In this document: one piece after another, positions 23,801-34,600 of the stretch
How the letters are laid out: every line of letters begins with the position of its first letter
Numbering within the stretch: position 1 is the first letter of the stretch
From: Rhynchonema sp. JSB1_4
Taxonomy: Eukaryota; Nematoda; Chromadorea; Monhysterida; Xyalidae
Direction of reading: 5' to 3'
Length of the DNA stretch: 64,000 nt
Assembly (NCBI GenBank): GCA_030248065.1
Contig: JASAMV010003795.1
Span: 1 to 64,000 of the forward strand
Position numbers and translations under genes: made by a program
The notes under the pieces: model-generated
The model's database searches: none
Seen by the model: only the letters and a program-made list of their open reading frames with translations
What the model was told of the DNA's origin: nothing

Positions 23801-24846
23801 ACGTGAAACGTACTGTTGTGTCTTTTTCGGTTGTTTTTTATTTGCAAAATGTTCTCTTGTCATTACGATTGATCTGGTCATTTGCCCTTTGTTTTATAAA
23901 TCTGATTTCATGGTCAAAGACGTGCTTAGACAAGTTGCGTTTTGGCTTCAATTCTTACTGTATTTCCGCACAGATCGAAACATTTATTCTTGTTAGTTCC
24001 GGCAAAATCGTGTAATGCAATAAACTTGTGGTGTGTGTTTCAGTACCCTGAATGGTTGGAGAAAAACGCCAGTTCCTTGTCGGACGATGATAAACAGCGT
24101 TACGAAACGCAACTGGATGTGATGCGTGCGTTGTGTGCAGAATACGAGGCCGAGACCGACTCGGACACTGACGATGTTCGGGCACAGAGATTCGATAAAA
24201 TCATGATTCTCATGCAACAAGTGCGTTATCATTGGCGTTATCTTCCTCTTATCCATTATTTCAGGACCGTATGGTGGCAGGCCAAGGGGTGCAGGGTACC
24301 CCACGGGGGGCTAAATCTGGAGTGGTGCAGGGTATCCCCTAAAGGTGGAAAAAGGGTGTTTTTCCATGCATTTTTACTCCGAAGATAGAGCAAAAAGGGA
24401 GTTTTCTGACATTTTGCCCAAATTCGGCCGAAAATGACCTTTTTATGCACGTTTCGCGCGTTACACGTGATTTTTGGGTATCCGGGGTCGAAACTTTTGC
24501 ATGAAAAACGCATTAATATGGTGGTGCAGTACCATTTGAGGTTGGTGCAGGGTATCTACCCATTGGGGGTTGCAACCCCCAGGCACTACACTGTCAGGAT
24601 ATTGATGTGTTTCCCACTTTCTGCAGATGCAAATGTGCGGCCATCCACCAGCCGAACTCGTTGGAGCGATGGTTGGTTAATCTTTGATTAGGTTTTTCTA
24701 ATTTCAGTATGTTTTTGTGGACTTCCGTGATTCTAGCTGCTTAACATTTGCCATTCTAGCCTCCCGGGTGGAACATGGACCCCAGCACCGGCCTTCCCCA
24801 GGTCACTGACAGTCAAGCAGCTGCAGAATCGTGCTCAATTATGTGA
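19889..24846 (+). CDS. PEX19: PEX19, peroxisomal membrane protein import receptor
   Basis: Exons 19889-20018, 21267-21471, 21551-21773, 23617-23769, 24044-24220, 24627-24671 and 24760-24846 join to 339 aa (human PEX19 is 299). The N-terminus is acidic and disordered with a PEX3-binding-like motif (LSTLLDEALKDFG, residues about 38-50). The C-terminal half carries the conserved cargo-binding core (LMTSLMSKDMMYPSIKEMVDK, YPEWLEKN, FDKIMILMQQMQMCGHPPAELVGAM) and ends in the farnesylation box CSIM. PEX19 is the cytosolic chaperone and receptor for peroxisomal membrane proteins. Exon-exon phases agree at all six junctions. Introns 1, 3 and 5 are enlarged by at least five transposons. Two donors are the unusual GTTGGT. 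Confidence 0.94.
20153..20957. mobile_element. hAT-like element in PEX19 intron 1, TSD ACTGAAAG
   Basis: The ends are CACAGTAGTGGCTGGGG (20153) and GGCCTGCCACTACACTG (20957). Exact 8-bp duplications ACTGAAAG lie at 20145-20152 and 20958-20965. It is 805 bp, twice its relatives, because of the C/G block at about 20664-20935 and extra low-complexity lines. Non-coding. Confidence 0.87.
20664..20935. repeat. Extreme G/C homopolymer block
   Basis: About 270 bases made almost only of G and C runs, several longer than 15. All six frames are open and give poly-Gly/Pro/Arg strings that are not genes. The exact length is likely unreliable in an assembly. Confidence 0.9.
21825..22300. mobile_element. 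R2-type MITE with nested relative in PEX19 intron 3
   Basis: CAGTGGTGTCGTTGGGAAAT at 21825 is matched exactly by its reverse complement ending at 22300. Inside, a second pair CAGTGGTGTCGTTAG (21875) and CAGCGACACCACTG (22280) marks a nested related copy. No exact 8-bp duplication is visible on either. Non-coding. Confidence 0.75.
22391..22650. mobile_element. R3-family fragment in PEX19 intron 3
   Basis: Contains the R3 text in the order seen at 12990-13260 (GGTGTGATTTTGGTCACT, then a GCGCGCG segment, then GTGTGAGAGGTATGATCCGG) but lacks both CAGTG ends, so it is truncated. Confidence 0.55.
22661..23178. mobile_element. Foldback MITE in PEX19 intron 3
   Basis: GGCAATCTATCCGCTGATGT at 22661 pairs with its near-inverse ACATCAGCGGCTGGATTGCC ending 23178, and the pairing continues for about 240 bp per arm (for example CTACAGTGTACCAGAG against CTCTGGTATACTGTAG, and TTTCTTTGGGCCA against TGGCCCAAAGAAA). 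The loop is about 20-30 bp. It is essentially one long hairpin. Confidence 0.85.
23272..23541. mobile_element. Second foldback in PEX19 intron 3
   Basis: AGATCACCAGCGTTCTATTT (about 23339-23358) is inverted at about 23451-23470, and the outer parts also pair (GGTCGCACAATGACTAT against ATAGTCGTTGCCCGACC). The loop is about 90 bp. Two shadow ORFs on opposite strands arise from the arms. Confidence 0.75.
24269..24593. mobile_element. hAT-like element in PEX19 intron 5
   Basis: The left end is GTATGGTGGCAGGCC and the right end CCCAGGCACTACACTG. The flanking octamers TCAGGACC (24261-24268) and TCAGGATA (24594-24601) match at six of eight positions. The body has GGTGCAGGGTATC repeated three times and G/C runs. 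Confidence 0.6.
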
Positions 24847-26292
24847 ACAACACGACGTCCGACTACGTACATACCACCATCAGATATAAGATATTGCGCA
24901 CATTCGTATTGTAGAGTTTACAAGATCATAATTCTAACGCTCTTGTTTCGGTTCTAGTCTGAATATGCTACAAATTTATAATTTGATTGTTAGTTGCTAG
25001 TTTTTTACGTGCCTTTCCTGGATGTAGAGCAGAACGGTAAATTCAAACAGCTTTTTGTGATTTCATCCGCAGGTGCTTGGAAGATTCGGTACTGATTTAT
25101 AGCATTATTTTGAAGATTTAGGTTGTTATTGTCTTTGGAGAGCTACCACGTTGGATATTAGCCAAATTGTATTTTACTACGTTCTTGTTTTCGATGTTTT
25201 TTTGCTTCTTATCCTGTTGATGAGTCACTGGGTTTCTGAAATATCCCCTCATCGTGTGAAGCCTCGTTACCCAAATGTTCTGTTTTTACCCCATTACGAA
25301 TTTGTGCGTGATATTTGCGCATGAAACGGCTGACTATCTATTTGTTGACTAGCGCTTTCGTACTTTGTTTTTAAGGCTTTTCTAATTTTGGGTGAATACC
25401 ATAGTGTCTTTATGTTTGAGACAGCCTGAGTGATGTTTCCACTTTCATTGCGTTTGATCAGTTCCCCTTGGACGTATGTTTGTGGAGGCAACAACTTTGA
25501 AAACTACGGTGTGTCTGATTGCATAATAGTATAGTAAGCAACCGATGTCTTCAAAACAGCAACAGCAGGACTAAACTAAAGTACCAGCGGAGCACCTAAA
25601 ATTTCTTATCAGTGCAGCATGCAAGCAACAAGACTTGACACAACAAAAGACATCACTTGTCATCGCGGCTTGGGTACCTAGTGGAAGTTGTTATCGCATT
25701 TTTGGAGACTAACTAAAAGTTGGTTGTGCGTTTTATGATTCAACTGAGTGTTTTCGGGTTTATTCATCACAAGGTTTATTATTTTGGACTTGCTTCTTAT
25801 CCTTGAAGGTGGTGCTTGCACCCAGCTATAAGTGACTCACGGCTTTTGGCTTCATTTGCTCAATGGACCGTTCTGTTACTGCAAGTACGGTAGCAATAGG
25901 CTCAAACTGTTTTTCGACGCTGTTTAGTAAATTGCACCGTAGGTGACAGGCTGGCATGCATTTTGTTGGTTTCAACGTGTTTGAACGGACTAGTCTGGTC
26001 AGATGATTTGATGTGTGAATTTGTATTCTTGTGAGAATTGTGAATTTGGCCAATGCATCGTTGTTTTATTCAGACTTCTGGGAACAGCTGCACTGAGTCC
26101 ATTTTCTCACACCCCAAAGAATGCCGAGCGAGCCTGGTCTCACACGTGGCCAGAGCCCAAAGTGGGTACAAGTCTATCGTTATACATATATGCAGTCATG
26201 AAGTGTTTGAACGATTTATTTGTTCCTCCATTATATTGAGTTTCAGGTGTTTCAGGTGTTATTGCTCGGATAATCCCATTTTGCCAACCAAC
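24847..26292. other. PEX19-MARVEL intergenic
   Basis: No exon, RNA gene or transposon was recognised in these 1.4 kb. The first part should be the PEX19 3' UTR. TTTCAGGTGTTTCAG at 26243-26257 could be the acceptor for a 5' UTR exon of the next gene. Confidence 0.4.
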
Positions 26293-28220
26293 ATGTCCTA
26301 TTTCAACAACAACGACGTTGGCACGAACAGTCCGCGCTACATCACCAGCTACACGCCCCCGAGCCCTGGTGACACAAAGATGTACCTCAACAACGGTGAC
26401 CCATATCGATTCAATAACACCAACAGTCAAAGTCACACACCCTCACCTGTGATCGGCACGCCGCAAGTCGCTGGTGGGTGCCTGTTTGGAAATAATTTTT
26501 TGATCTGTGCCAGTATACAAGCAAGTCGTACATACTGTATGTGTCTTGGGGTCATGTGACCCTCTGGATGCACACTGAAGATGATCTCGTCTGTGAAAGC
26601 ACGTTGAAATGGACAACCAAGAACGCGATGTACAATTCGTGTTGTTGTTATCATGTTCATTGTTAACGCTTCAAACGGAATAAGATTGCGACGGAACCAG
26701 CCTCTGATAACAAACCATTGTGTTGTTGACCAGAAATAACGCCTCATAACATAACCAGCCACTCGAAACGCAGGTATTCTCAAACCGAGCGGCGGCGATC
26801 CAAACAATTACAACAACAACAATATGGTGATGGCACCGCCGGCGCGACCGTTTAGCGAATATCCGCCGCAACAGACCAAATACATGCCCGACACTCGATT
26901 CGAATTCAAACCGCGCTATCTGTACTCGCCCTGGGGCATACTGCGATGGTTGCAAGTGGTTAGGCTGATTGAAACATTAGTTTTTTTAGAGCAGCTGTGT
27001 TGCAGGGTTGGTGGTAACCTCCAGCGCCAATTCCAATACAAAGTGGACCAAGTGGGTCTGGGGACCACTGACATGAAGAAAAAAGATGGAAGAAAAACAA
27101 ATGGACAGGACGAGAGCCAATCGCCTAAGATTGGGGCATAGCATACAAAGCAGGCGTCTAGATCACATAATCAGAACCCTATACAAAGCAAAAAAAGTCT
27201 CACCCGAAAATTGAATCCCCACATGTGCAATCCATGTTTTTGATGTAAAACATCACAAATGCGAATCAAGCCAAAAAAGTTTCTGATTCCCCATCACCTA
27301 CATATGTATGTTTTACCAACCCAAACACCACTACGGTCAACGCACTGCAGAGCTTCGGTCTTGCGGTGATGTTCCTGATGTCGATGACTTGCCGTTGGCG
27401 TTGTGTGGTGATCATCAGTGATTTCGGTCGTGTGGCGGAGGGATTGGGATACAACGCATTCGCTGGTTTCTTTGTGGTGCTGCTCACTGTGGTGATCATT
27501 GCGCTCACATCGTGCAATCTACATCGTACTGCACCCGGCATCATGAGGGGATTGGTTGGTCCATGATGTTTCAGTTGTCGTTTTGTGTGTACCCATACGC
27601 TTGTTAGTGCACGCTAGATTTGCACCCTGTCCACCGTGTGAATGCATCTTCACTGTGCACCAACGTATCGGAATAAGACAAATGCAATATGGGAGTGACC
27701 AGCTGACAGTCCAACAATGGTTGTCCTTCCCTTCAACATGAAAATTCTTAATTAAATCGCGTCTAGCCAAGTTGCAGCCCAATTGATATCAGGCTAGTCT
27801 GGATTGGATAGGGCCTCTCAGCTATCAAGATGAATACAGAATCTGTCGCACTACATGTATACCTATAGTACCGACGTTCTGATATTTCCACAGGAATTGG
27901 CGGTGTACACGCTGTGTCTGCTTCTGCTGGTGATCCTGGCAGTGATCATGAGTTACTACGCCAGTCAAGGCATGAACCCGGATTACCACGATTTGGCAAG
28001 GGGCCACTGGGGTGGCATTCGACCGCAGTGGATTGCTGCGTCCGTGAGTTACTGACTGTTTGCTGTTCGAATTAGATCCGGACTGCGGTGGGACAAACAT
28101 TTAAATATGAAGATGCGTATTTTTCAGGTGATGGCTTGGATCAATGTCGTCTTCTACCTGGTGGACTTGGTTGGGCAGTGCTGCACCAATTATCCGTCGA
28201 TTCGTCTCACAAATATCTAG
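26293..28220 (+). CDS. Four-pass MARVEL-like membrane protein
   Basis: Exons 26293-26473, 26774-26958 (or 26955), 27351-27554, 27894-28043 and 28128-28220 give about 270 aa. The first 115 residues are polar and Asn/Pro/Tyr-rich (NNNDVGTNSPRY, NNYNNNN), a cytoplasmic tail. Four hydrophobic segments follow: around the exon 2/3 junction (SFGLAVMFLMSMTC), FAGFFVVLLTVVIIALTSC, LAVYTLCLLLLVILAVIMSYY, and VMAWINVVFYLVDLVGQC. The SVMAWINVVFYLVDL ending is typical of the last helix of MARVEL (MAL/occludin-type) domains, proteins of membrane apposition and vesicle traffic. The family call rests on topology and this motif only; another tetraspan family is possible. The end of exon 2 is ambiguous by one codon. 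Confidence 0.65.
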
Positions 28221-28642
28221 CAGGCGGAATTCGGCATTTACATTGTGTGAAAATACATTTTGCCATTGTTGAATTTCTTTTTTGTAGCTATAGCTGGCTC
28301 GGGAACTGAAAGAGTGAATTCGGTATGTTTTGTCAAACCCACTAACAACGACAATGATTTATGCTAGTTTGAAACTCTGAGTTCCAATGTAAATAATTAT
28401 ATTTTATTCGCAGAAAAATTGGAACGCAGTATATATTGATTCATATGTATGCTTATGATTGATTGATCACACACGCACTTGTGTCTGACATTTGCCATCT
28501 GAATGATAAAAATCGGAGAAATAAAAATTAGCATCATGCCACAAAAATATAAAAAAAATCAAAATAAACATAATGAATTGTTCATCACGAACGCGAAAAG
28601 CATTCAAAAAACAAAATAATATGTACATAAAACATCAGATGA
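28221..28642. other. Convergent 3' ends
   Basis: This 420-bp AT-rich gap separates the plus-strand MARVEL-like gene from the minus-strand receptor gene. AATAAA-like signals are present on the plus strand (for example AAATAAAAATTA near 28519). The two 3' UTRs probably lie close together or overlap. Confidence 0.45.
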
Positions 28643-31600
28643 TCACAGCAGCGCAGTGTCGGGTGATACCATATCGGGTTGACATACCGAATGATTAGCA
28701 TCGATGTAACACAAAGTGTCATCTTCTGAGCCCTGTTCATAGAGTGCCCTTCTTTGCGAACTGTTGGTCAATGTTGTGTCTCTTGACTCTAATGCAGCCT
28801 TGCTGTTGTTGTTGTACAAATGTTGTTGTTGTTGCCTGTTGTGCAAATGATGTTCGCTGGTGGGCATGTCATCATAGGACAACAATGATCTACTGGTCAT
28901 GGTCCCATCTTGGATAGGCCCCAATGCCTGCATGCCTCCTGAATTGGGGGGTTGATGGTGATTGTTCTGCGATGTTTCGTCAACCAACGCGGCACCACTG
29001 CTTGTATGTGTGACCCCTGGCTGATTAGAGGGGTAGAGGGGCAGGGCCATCAGGGTCGACACTCTTCGGATTCGACGTCGTGGCGTGTTGGGTCGAGACT
29101 CGAGACATTTGGCCGTCACGTTCAGCTCGCGGAACAACGCAGCGCACAGCGATAGCTGCAGCCAGTGATGTTTCAGTGTTTACGTGTCATTGAGAAAGGC
29201 AGGTGTATGTTTGACAAGTAATCTGCCACATAAATAGTCACACAAGGCACGAAATAAACGGGCAAATGAATGTGGATCACCTTAGCGAGCGCCGGATCGT
29301 TTCTCAACTTGTAGAGGAACTCAAATGTGGCCACAATGAACGCGAGCATCAGTCCACCGAACAGAATGAAGAATATGCCACCGATGTTTTTCAACTTGCG
29401 CGCGCTTGGTTGTGATGAAAGAATCTGGAAAGATAAAATAGAAATACATATACTGTAATTAGTAAAACATCGCCCAGCTGGCCAGCCAACCTTGAACACT
29501 TTGCACTTCCCACCACCTCTTTCTCTCGACCACCACTTGTCTTTCAGCACTTCGAGTACGGTGTACTCTTGCAACTTGAGTATCGCTTGTGATATGGGTT
29601 GCAGGAATGGAGATCCTGAATTTATAGGTATTTTGGTGTGAGTAATGGTCTCCAAAGTAGTTAAAAACCGGTATTCGGGTTCCGTATCATTATGGGCCAG
29701 TGAACCTTTTGGGCCACAGTACTTTTTGGGCCATGTGATCTTTTGGGCAAGGTACTTTTTGGGCCACATTATGTTTCGGACCAGGAACCTCTTGGGCCAT
29801 GCACCTTTTGGACCAGGTACCTTTTGGGCCAGGAACTCTTTGGGCCACATGTGCATGGCGTACTTTTTGGGCCAGCTACCTTTTGGGCCAGTGAACCTTT
29901 TGGGCCAGGTACCTTTTAAGCCAGTGAACCTTTTGGGCCAGGTACCTTTTGGGCCAGTGAACCTTTTGGGCCACCTTACTTTTGGGCCAGGTATTTTTTG
30001 GGCCACGTTATACCTATCGGACCATGTACCTTTTGGGCCAAGTACGTTTTGGGCCAGGCAGTGGTGTGGTTGGGAAATCAAAAAATCAGGATACCGGATG
30101 CCCAAAATCCAAAAGTTTCGAATACCGGACACCCAAACTGAAAAACTCGGATACCAAGGGGGGTTGCCCCCAAAATAAAAAATTTCGGATACCCAGAGGG
30201 GTTGTTCAAAAAAGGTTAATTTTTCAGACGAATTTGTGCCAAATTGGTATTGGAAGCGCAAAAAAGGTCATTTTTGGGGTTATACATGCGCTAGCAAACG
30301 ATTTTGATCATTTTGGAGGTAAAAATAGGCGATTTTTACGGTTTTCGAAAAAATTTAGGGTAGGATACCCCTGGGCAAAAAGTCAGGATGCCAGATACCC
30401 CTGGGTGAAAAAATCAAGATACCGGATACTAGGGGTGGGTAACCCCCCCCCAACGATACCACTGGGGCCAGGTACTTTTTGGGCCACGTGTGCATGGTGT
30501 GCCGGGCCTCATGTTTATTTTTACTCAAATGACAGCCTGAGCCAGGATCACGTCCACAGTACCTGTGGCGAACTGATCTAGCGTCGATTATGTGAAAGTT
30601 GCACAACAGATGCCACATGCATTTTGGGTTAAGGTTTCGGCTTTCAGATCAAAAACATAAGTAATATGTGGGACACAACTGTATGTGGGTACCATTTGCG
30701 ACAGACATGCCAGAGGGACAGACCCGCGTGTTGCAGCATGCGCCTGTCTGACTGACAAACAAACCACTCACAGTCTGTCCGTTTGACCACAAACATTCCT
30801 TTTTGTTGATTTTTTTTGGGAACAATATTCGTTTTTGTTCAAGTTTTTAGCACACAAGCAACAATCATGGCACCGTTTCTGTCAACTCTTTAGACCCTAT
30901 TTGTAGCGTTGTTGAAACATTAACGACTCTCCGAATGTTGGAGGCAGAAAGTGCGTTTTATTTATCGATCGCCATAAACAGACAAGCATAGACGTAGACG
31001 GCAGGTTGGTTGATGTTCCATGACTGATAATATAAGGCACGTGGGTAAAAACCATTTGACTGGAGTAATTTAATTTAGTTCTCCAGTAATCGGGGCATGC
31101 GCGGTAGCTTTTACATGAACGGGGGAGAGCCATATTTCCACTAGTTTGTTTGCGAGAGCAAACATTTTTCAACAGAATCTATTGTGTAAAGAGGGTACAG
31201 AATCTATTGTGTTGTTCTGATCTCCATATATAGCGTGGTCAATAAGTACCTTTGCCAGCCTAAGGATACTACATGTTGGAAATGCGATGTGAATGGTCTT
31301 CGACTAGGGAGTAAATTGGTACTGACTGACGATTTTCGGACACGACGAATTTTAACAAGGGCTTAATTTTTGGTCCGGACTCCGGATATTCTGGAATCAA
31401 CAATCTGGTCTCCTACTGGGGTAGTGCGCCCCGTATGTAACTCCGCCCATAAAAAAACACCTCTGCCATAACCTCTCACTGACGTAACCTCACGCCTTTA
31501 CCTCTGACGTAATCACATGGAGCCCACGTGAAAGAGGGACATACCCGCAGGTTGCAGTATACGCCTGTCTGATTGACGAAAGTGACTGCCGTGGGAATAA

Positions 31601-34600
31601 CTGTTTTATTACACTTTTGAGCACAAGCGTCGTCCGATTTTATGTACTGTATATGCGCAAGCGATCATGTGAGGAAAAATAAACATGTGGCCCAAAAGGC
31701 ACACCATGCACACGTGGCCCAAAAAGTACATGGCTCAAAAGGTACCTGGCCCAAAAGGTACCTGGTCCGAAATGTAACGTGGCCCAAAAAGCACCTGGCC
31801 CAAAAAGTAACATGGTCCAAAAAGTGCGGTGCCCAAAAGGTTCACTAGCCCAAAAAGATGGAACCGTCCAAAACGTTTACCTGGGCCACAAGGTACATGG
31901 CCCAAAAAGTTCACCATGTACATGTGGCCCAAAAAGTACACCATGTACATGTGGCCCAAAAAGCACGTGGGCCAAAACGTACCTGGCCCAAAAAGTACGC
32001 CATGTACATGAGGCCCAAAAAGTACCTGGCCCAAAAGGTACCTGGCCGAAAAGGTGCGTGGCCCAAATGCTTCCTGGTCCGAAACCTTATGTGGCCCAAA
32101 AAGTACCTGGCCCAAAAGGTCACATGGCCCAAAAAGTACTGTGGCCCAAAGGGTTCACTGGCCCATAAAGATACGGAACCCGGTTAGCCCCACCTTTTCG
32201 CAACGCAATACCGTAACCCTTTGAATCAATTAGGCCCCCGATTTGCATCAGTTCACAGTCCCGCTCGGCATAGTATTCGAGCATTGTCGACTCCATCAGA
32301 TATGCATAGCCGCCCTGAAAAATCAGGCAAATCTTTTTAACAAGATAATGTTTTATAATCCAGCCGCTTATTTTTTGAAAAAGTTTGAAACTGACAGCCT
32401 TGACCCTTGCTATGCCCTCCTTGCTGCTGTTGACAAACACCGACCTCCCCGATGCTTGCATGAACTGCCACATGCGTTCATACACAGGAATGCGGGACTC
32501 CTGTGTGAAAATATGGGTTAGTAATCCATAAACTTGATGAAAGATTGAAAATACCATACCATAAAGAAATTCATGGTCGATCCACTTTCAAGCGAGCCAT
32601 ATTTGACCTTTTCCTGTTTGGCCAGGTCATCGGCAGACTCAATGTCGGTGCTCATACGGGCCACCGTCAGGAACGCTGCCAATTTGGCCGTGTAAGAGCT
32701 AAAATACATTTCCTTTTCATTTGCATTTAGTTTTCTCTTTTTATTTGATTCAAGTTCACGCAGTTGAAACCTCACCTAATTAGCACCACCGTGAAAAACC
32801 ACCAGACAGCGGCGACGAGCCTCGTCGAAAATGCCCGCGGCGCAACGTCGCTGCCTTGCTGCAACGGGCAACCTCAGTTTTCTCTTCGAACACATTCAAA
32901 ATCAAAACAAAGAGAAAACAACAATCATCACAAACCTGCATGAGCGAGCCAACGGTGAACCAGAGCGAGTTTAACAGCGTGAACTGACTATCGGCAGTGT
33001 CGAACTTCGTATGCGGATGCGGATTGTACCATTCATAGGGGGTGAATCGAGCCAAAAGCCACATCATCAGGCTTACGGTCAAATAGGACAGCAGCAGATA
33101 GATCCAGACACCGAGACTCAGGGGTTGCAGAAAGGCAAACAGCTTGGATTCCTCGTTTGCGGGCTTTTTGAACAAAATGCTGATGCCCAAATGCATGAAA
33201 GGGACAGTGAAGTCGATCACCTCGCTGCGCGATGAACTGATGGTGAGAGAAGCTGCGGCCAGGTCGGCGTCCTGGCAGAAGAATACAGTATGTAAATAAG
33301 TTAACTGTACCGTACCCCATTTTTATAGTAACCCTCTACAAAGTGAACACTGTTCAACGCTATTTTGGTCCCCAATCTGCCGTTATTCTCCTAATGACGA
33401 CTCAACAAGCGGAGGCTATCGTTTATAGTGGCAGGTCCGATCATGTGACCATGGATAGCAGATGGCCGTCCGTAATCTGTTTTGGTGACTAGCAAACAGC
33501 AAGATGTAAATTCATGTAAATAGTGAAACATCACTCACATTCCTGACCAGTTCGCCGACCATCCCGTTCCATTCGCCTTCGTCATTCATCGATCCATAAT
33601 TCTGATCGTGCACTTCGTGAATCGTGTACGAGAATTTGCACAGCTTCTGGATTTCGTTCAACAAATCGATACAGTAACCCTCGTACATGTTGTTGCCGGT
33701 GTAATGCTGCGAGTCCTTCTTCAACATCACGAACGGTTCCTCCTGTGTGTTTGAAACATCAATCAGCAAATCAATCGATATATCGATCAATCAATGCAAC
33801 ACTAACCAAGTAGACCACCACTCTGAGTGTCTTGTTTGCCAGATCATCAGCATCTTCTGCCTCTGTTGCGTGCAACCCTTCGAAGCCCCGTTCTTGGGTC
33901 CAGTAGCCAAGCTGAAATCAACGCAGAAAATTCCAAACTTGAGTAATAACAAACAAGCGAAAGATTACCAACATTTTTTCTTTTATAAGTGCCCGTCGGT
34001 TGTTGCTCATAATGTATGACCGTGAGAGTTGCATTCTGTCTTTGACCATACTCATCAAGCTGTACCAGACCCGTTGCGCCGTAGAAATCTTGCTGCAATG
34101 TTTGACAGACCATAGACAGTTGATGTTTCACAAATATATGGGTGAAACCTGCCACTCACATTTCTGTACAGTGCCTGCCATTCTTTGCCACCAGCCCATG
34201 AAACATTTTCATGGCAATCGATTTCCATCGGTTTGTACGGCCATTTCACCTCGCAGTAACTGTCCTCATAACATTGAGTGGCCGATGATGTCGATCGTTG
34301 CATCATTTTCAGTGTGTCAAACACGACGGCTGCCAGGGTCTGAAACATTAGTGAGACTAGACTGTCTATTACTTGCTTGGGGTCTGAAGAAAGCAGCGAG
34401 TGACAAAACAGCGGCCACTCGCAGACAGGCTACTGGCTTGAACATTGTTCTTCAGGCCCACATCATACAGTTGGTACCCATGCATAATCTGGTTTGTTAT
34501 CATGCCCATCCAATTACACCCAACCCACATTCATGTCGGTGTCAATGTCGCCCTTCATGCCATAGTCATCAGCCACGTTGCTCCATCTCGGTCTGTAGTC

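Noticed and set aside
29173..30261. 362-codon minus-strand frame
   Set aside because: Only the part at 29281-29424 is a receptor exon; the rest reads through introns, a MITE and the tandem array.
31642..32187. Several overlapping 60-129 codon frames rich in PKGT or GPGTFW text
   Set aside because: They are products of the tandem array, open in several frames on both strands.
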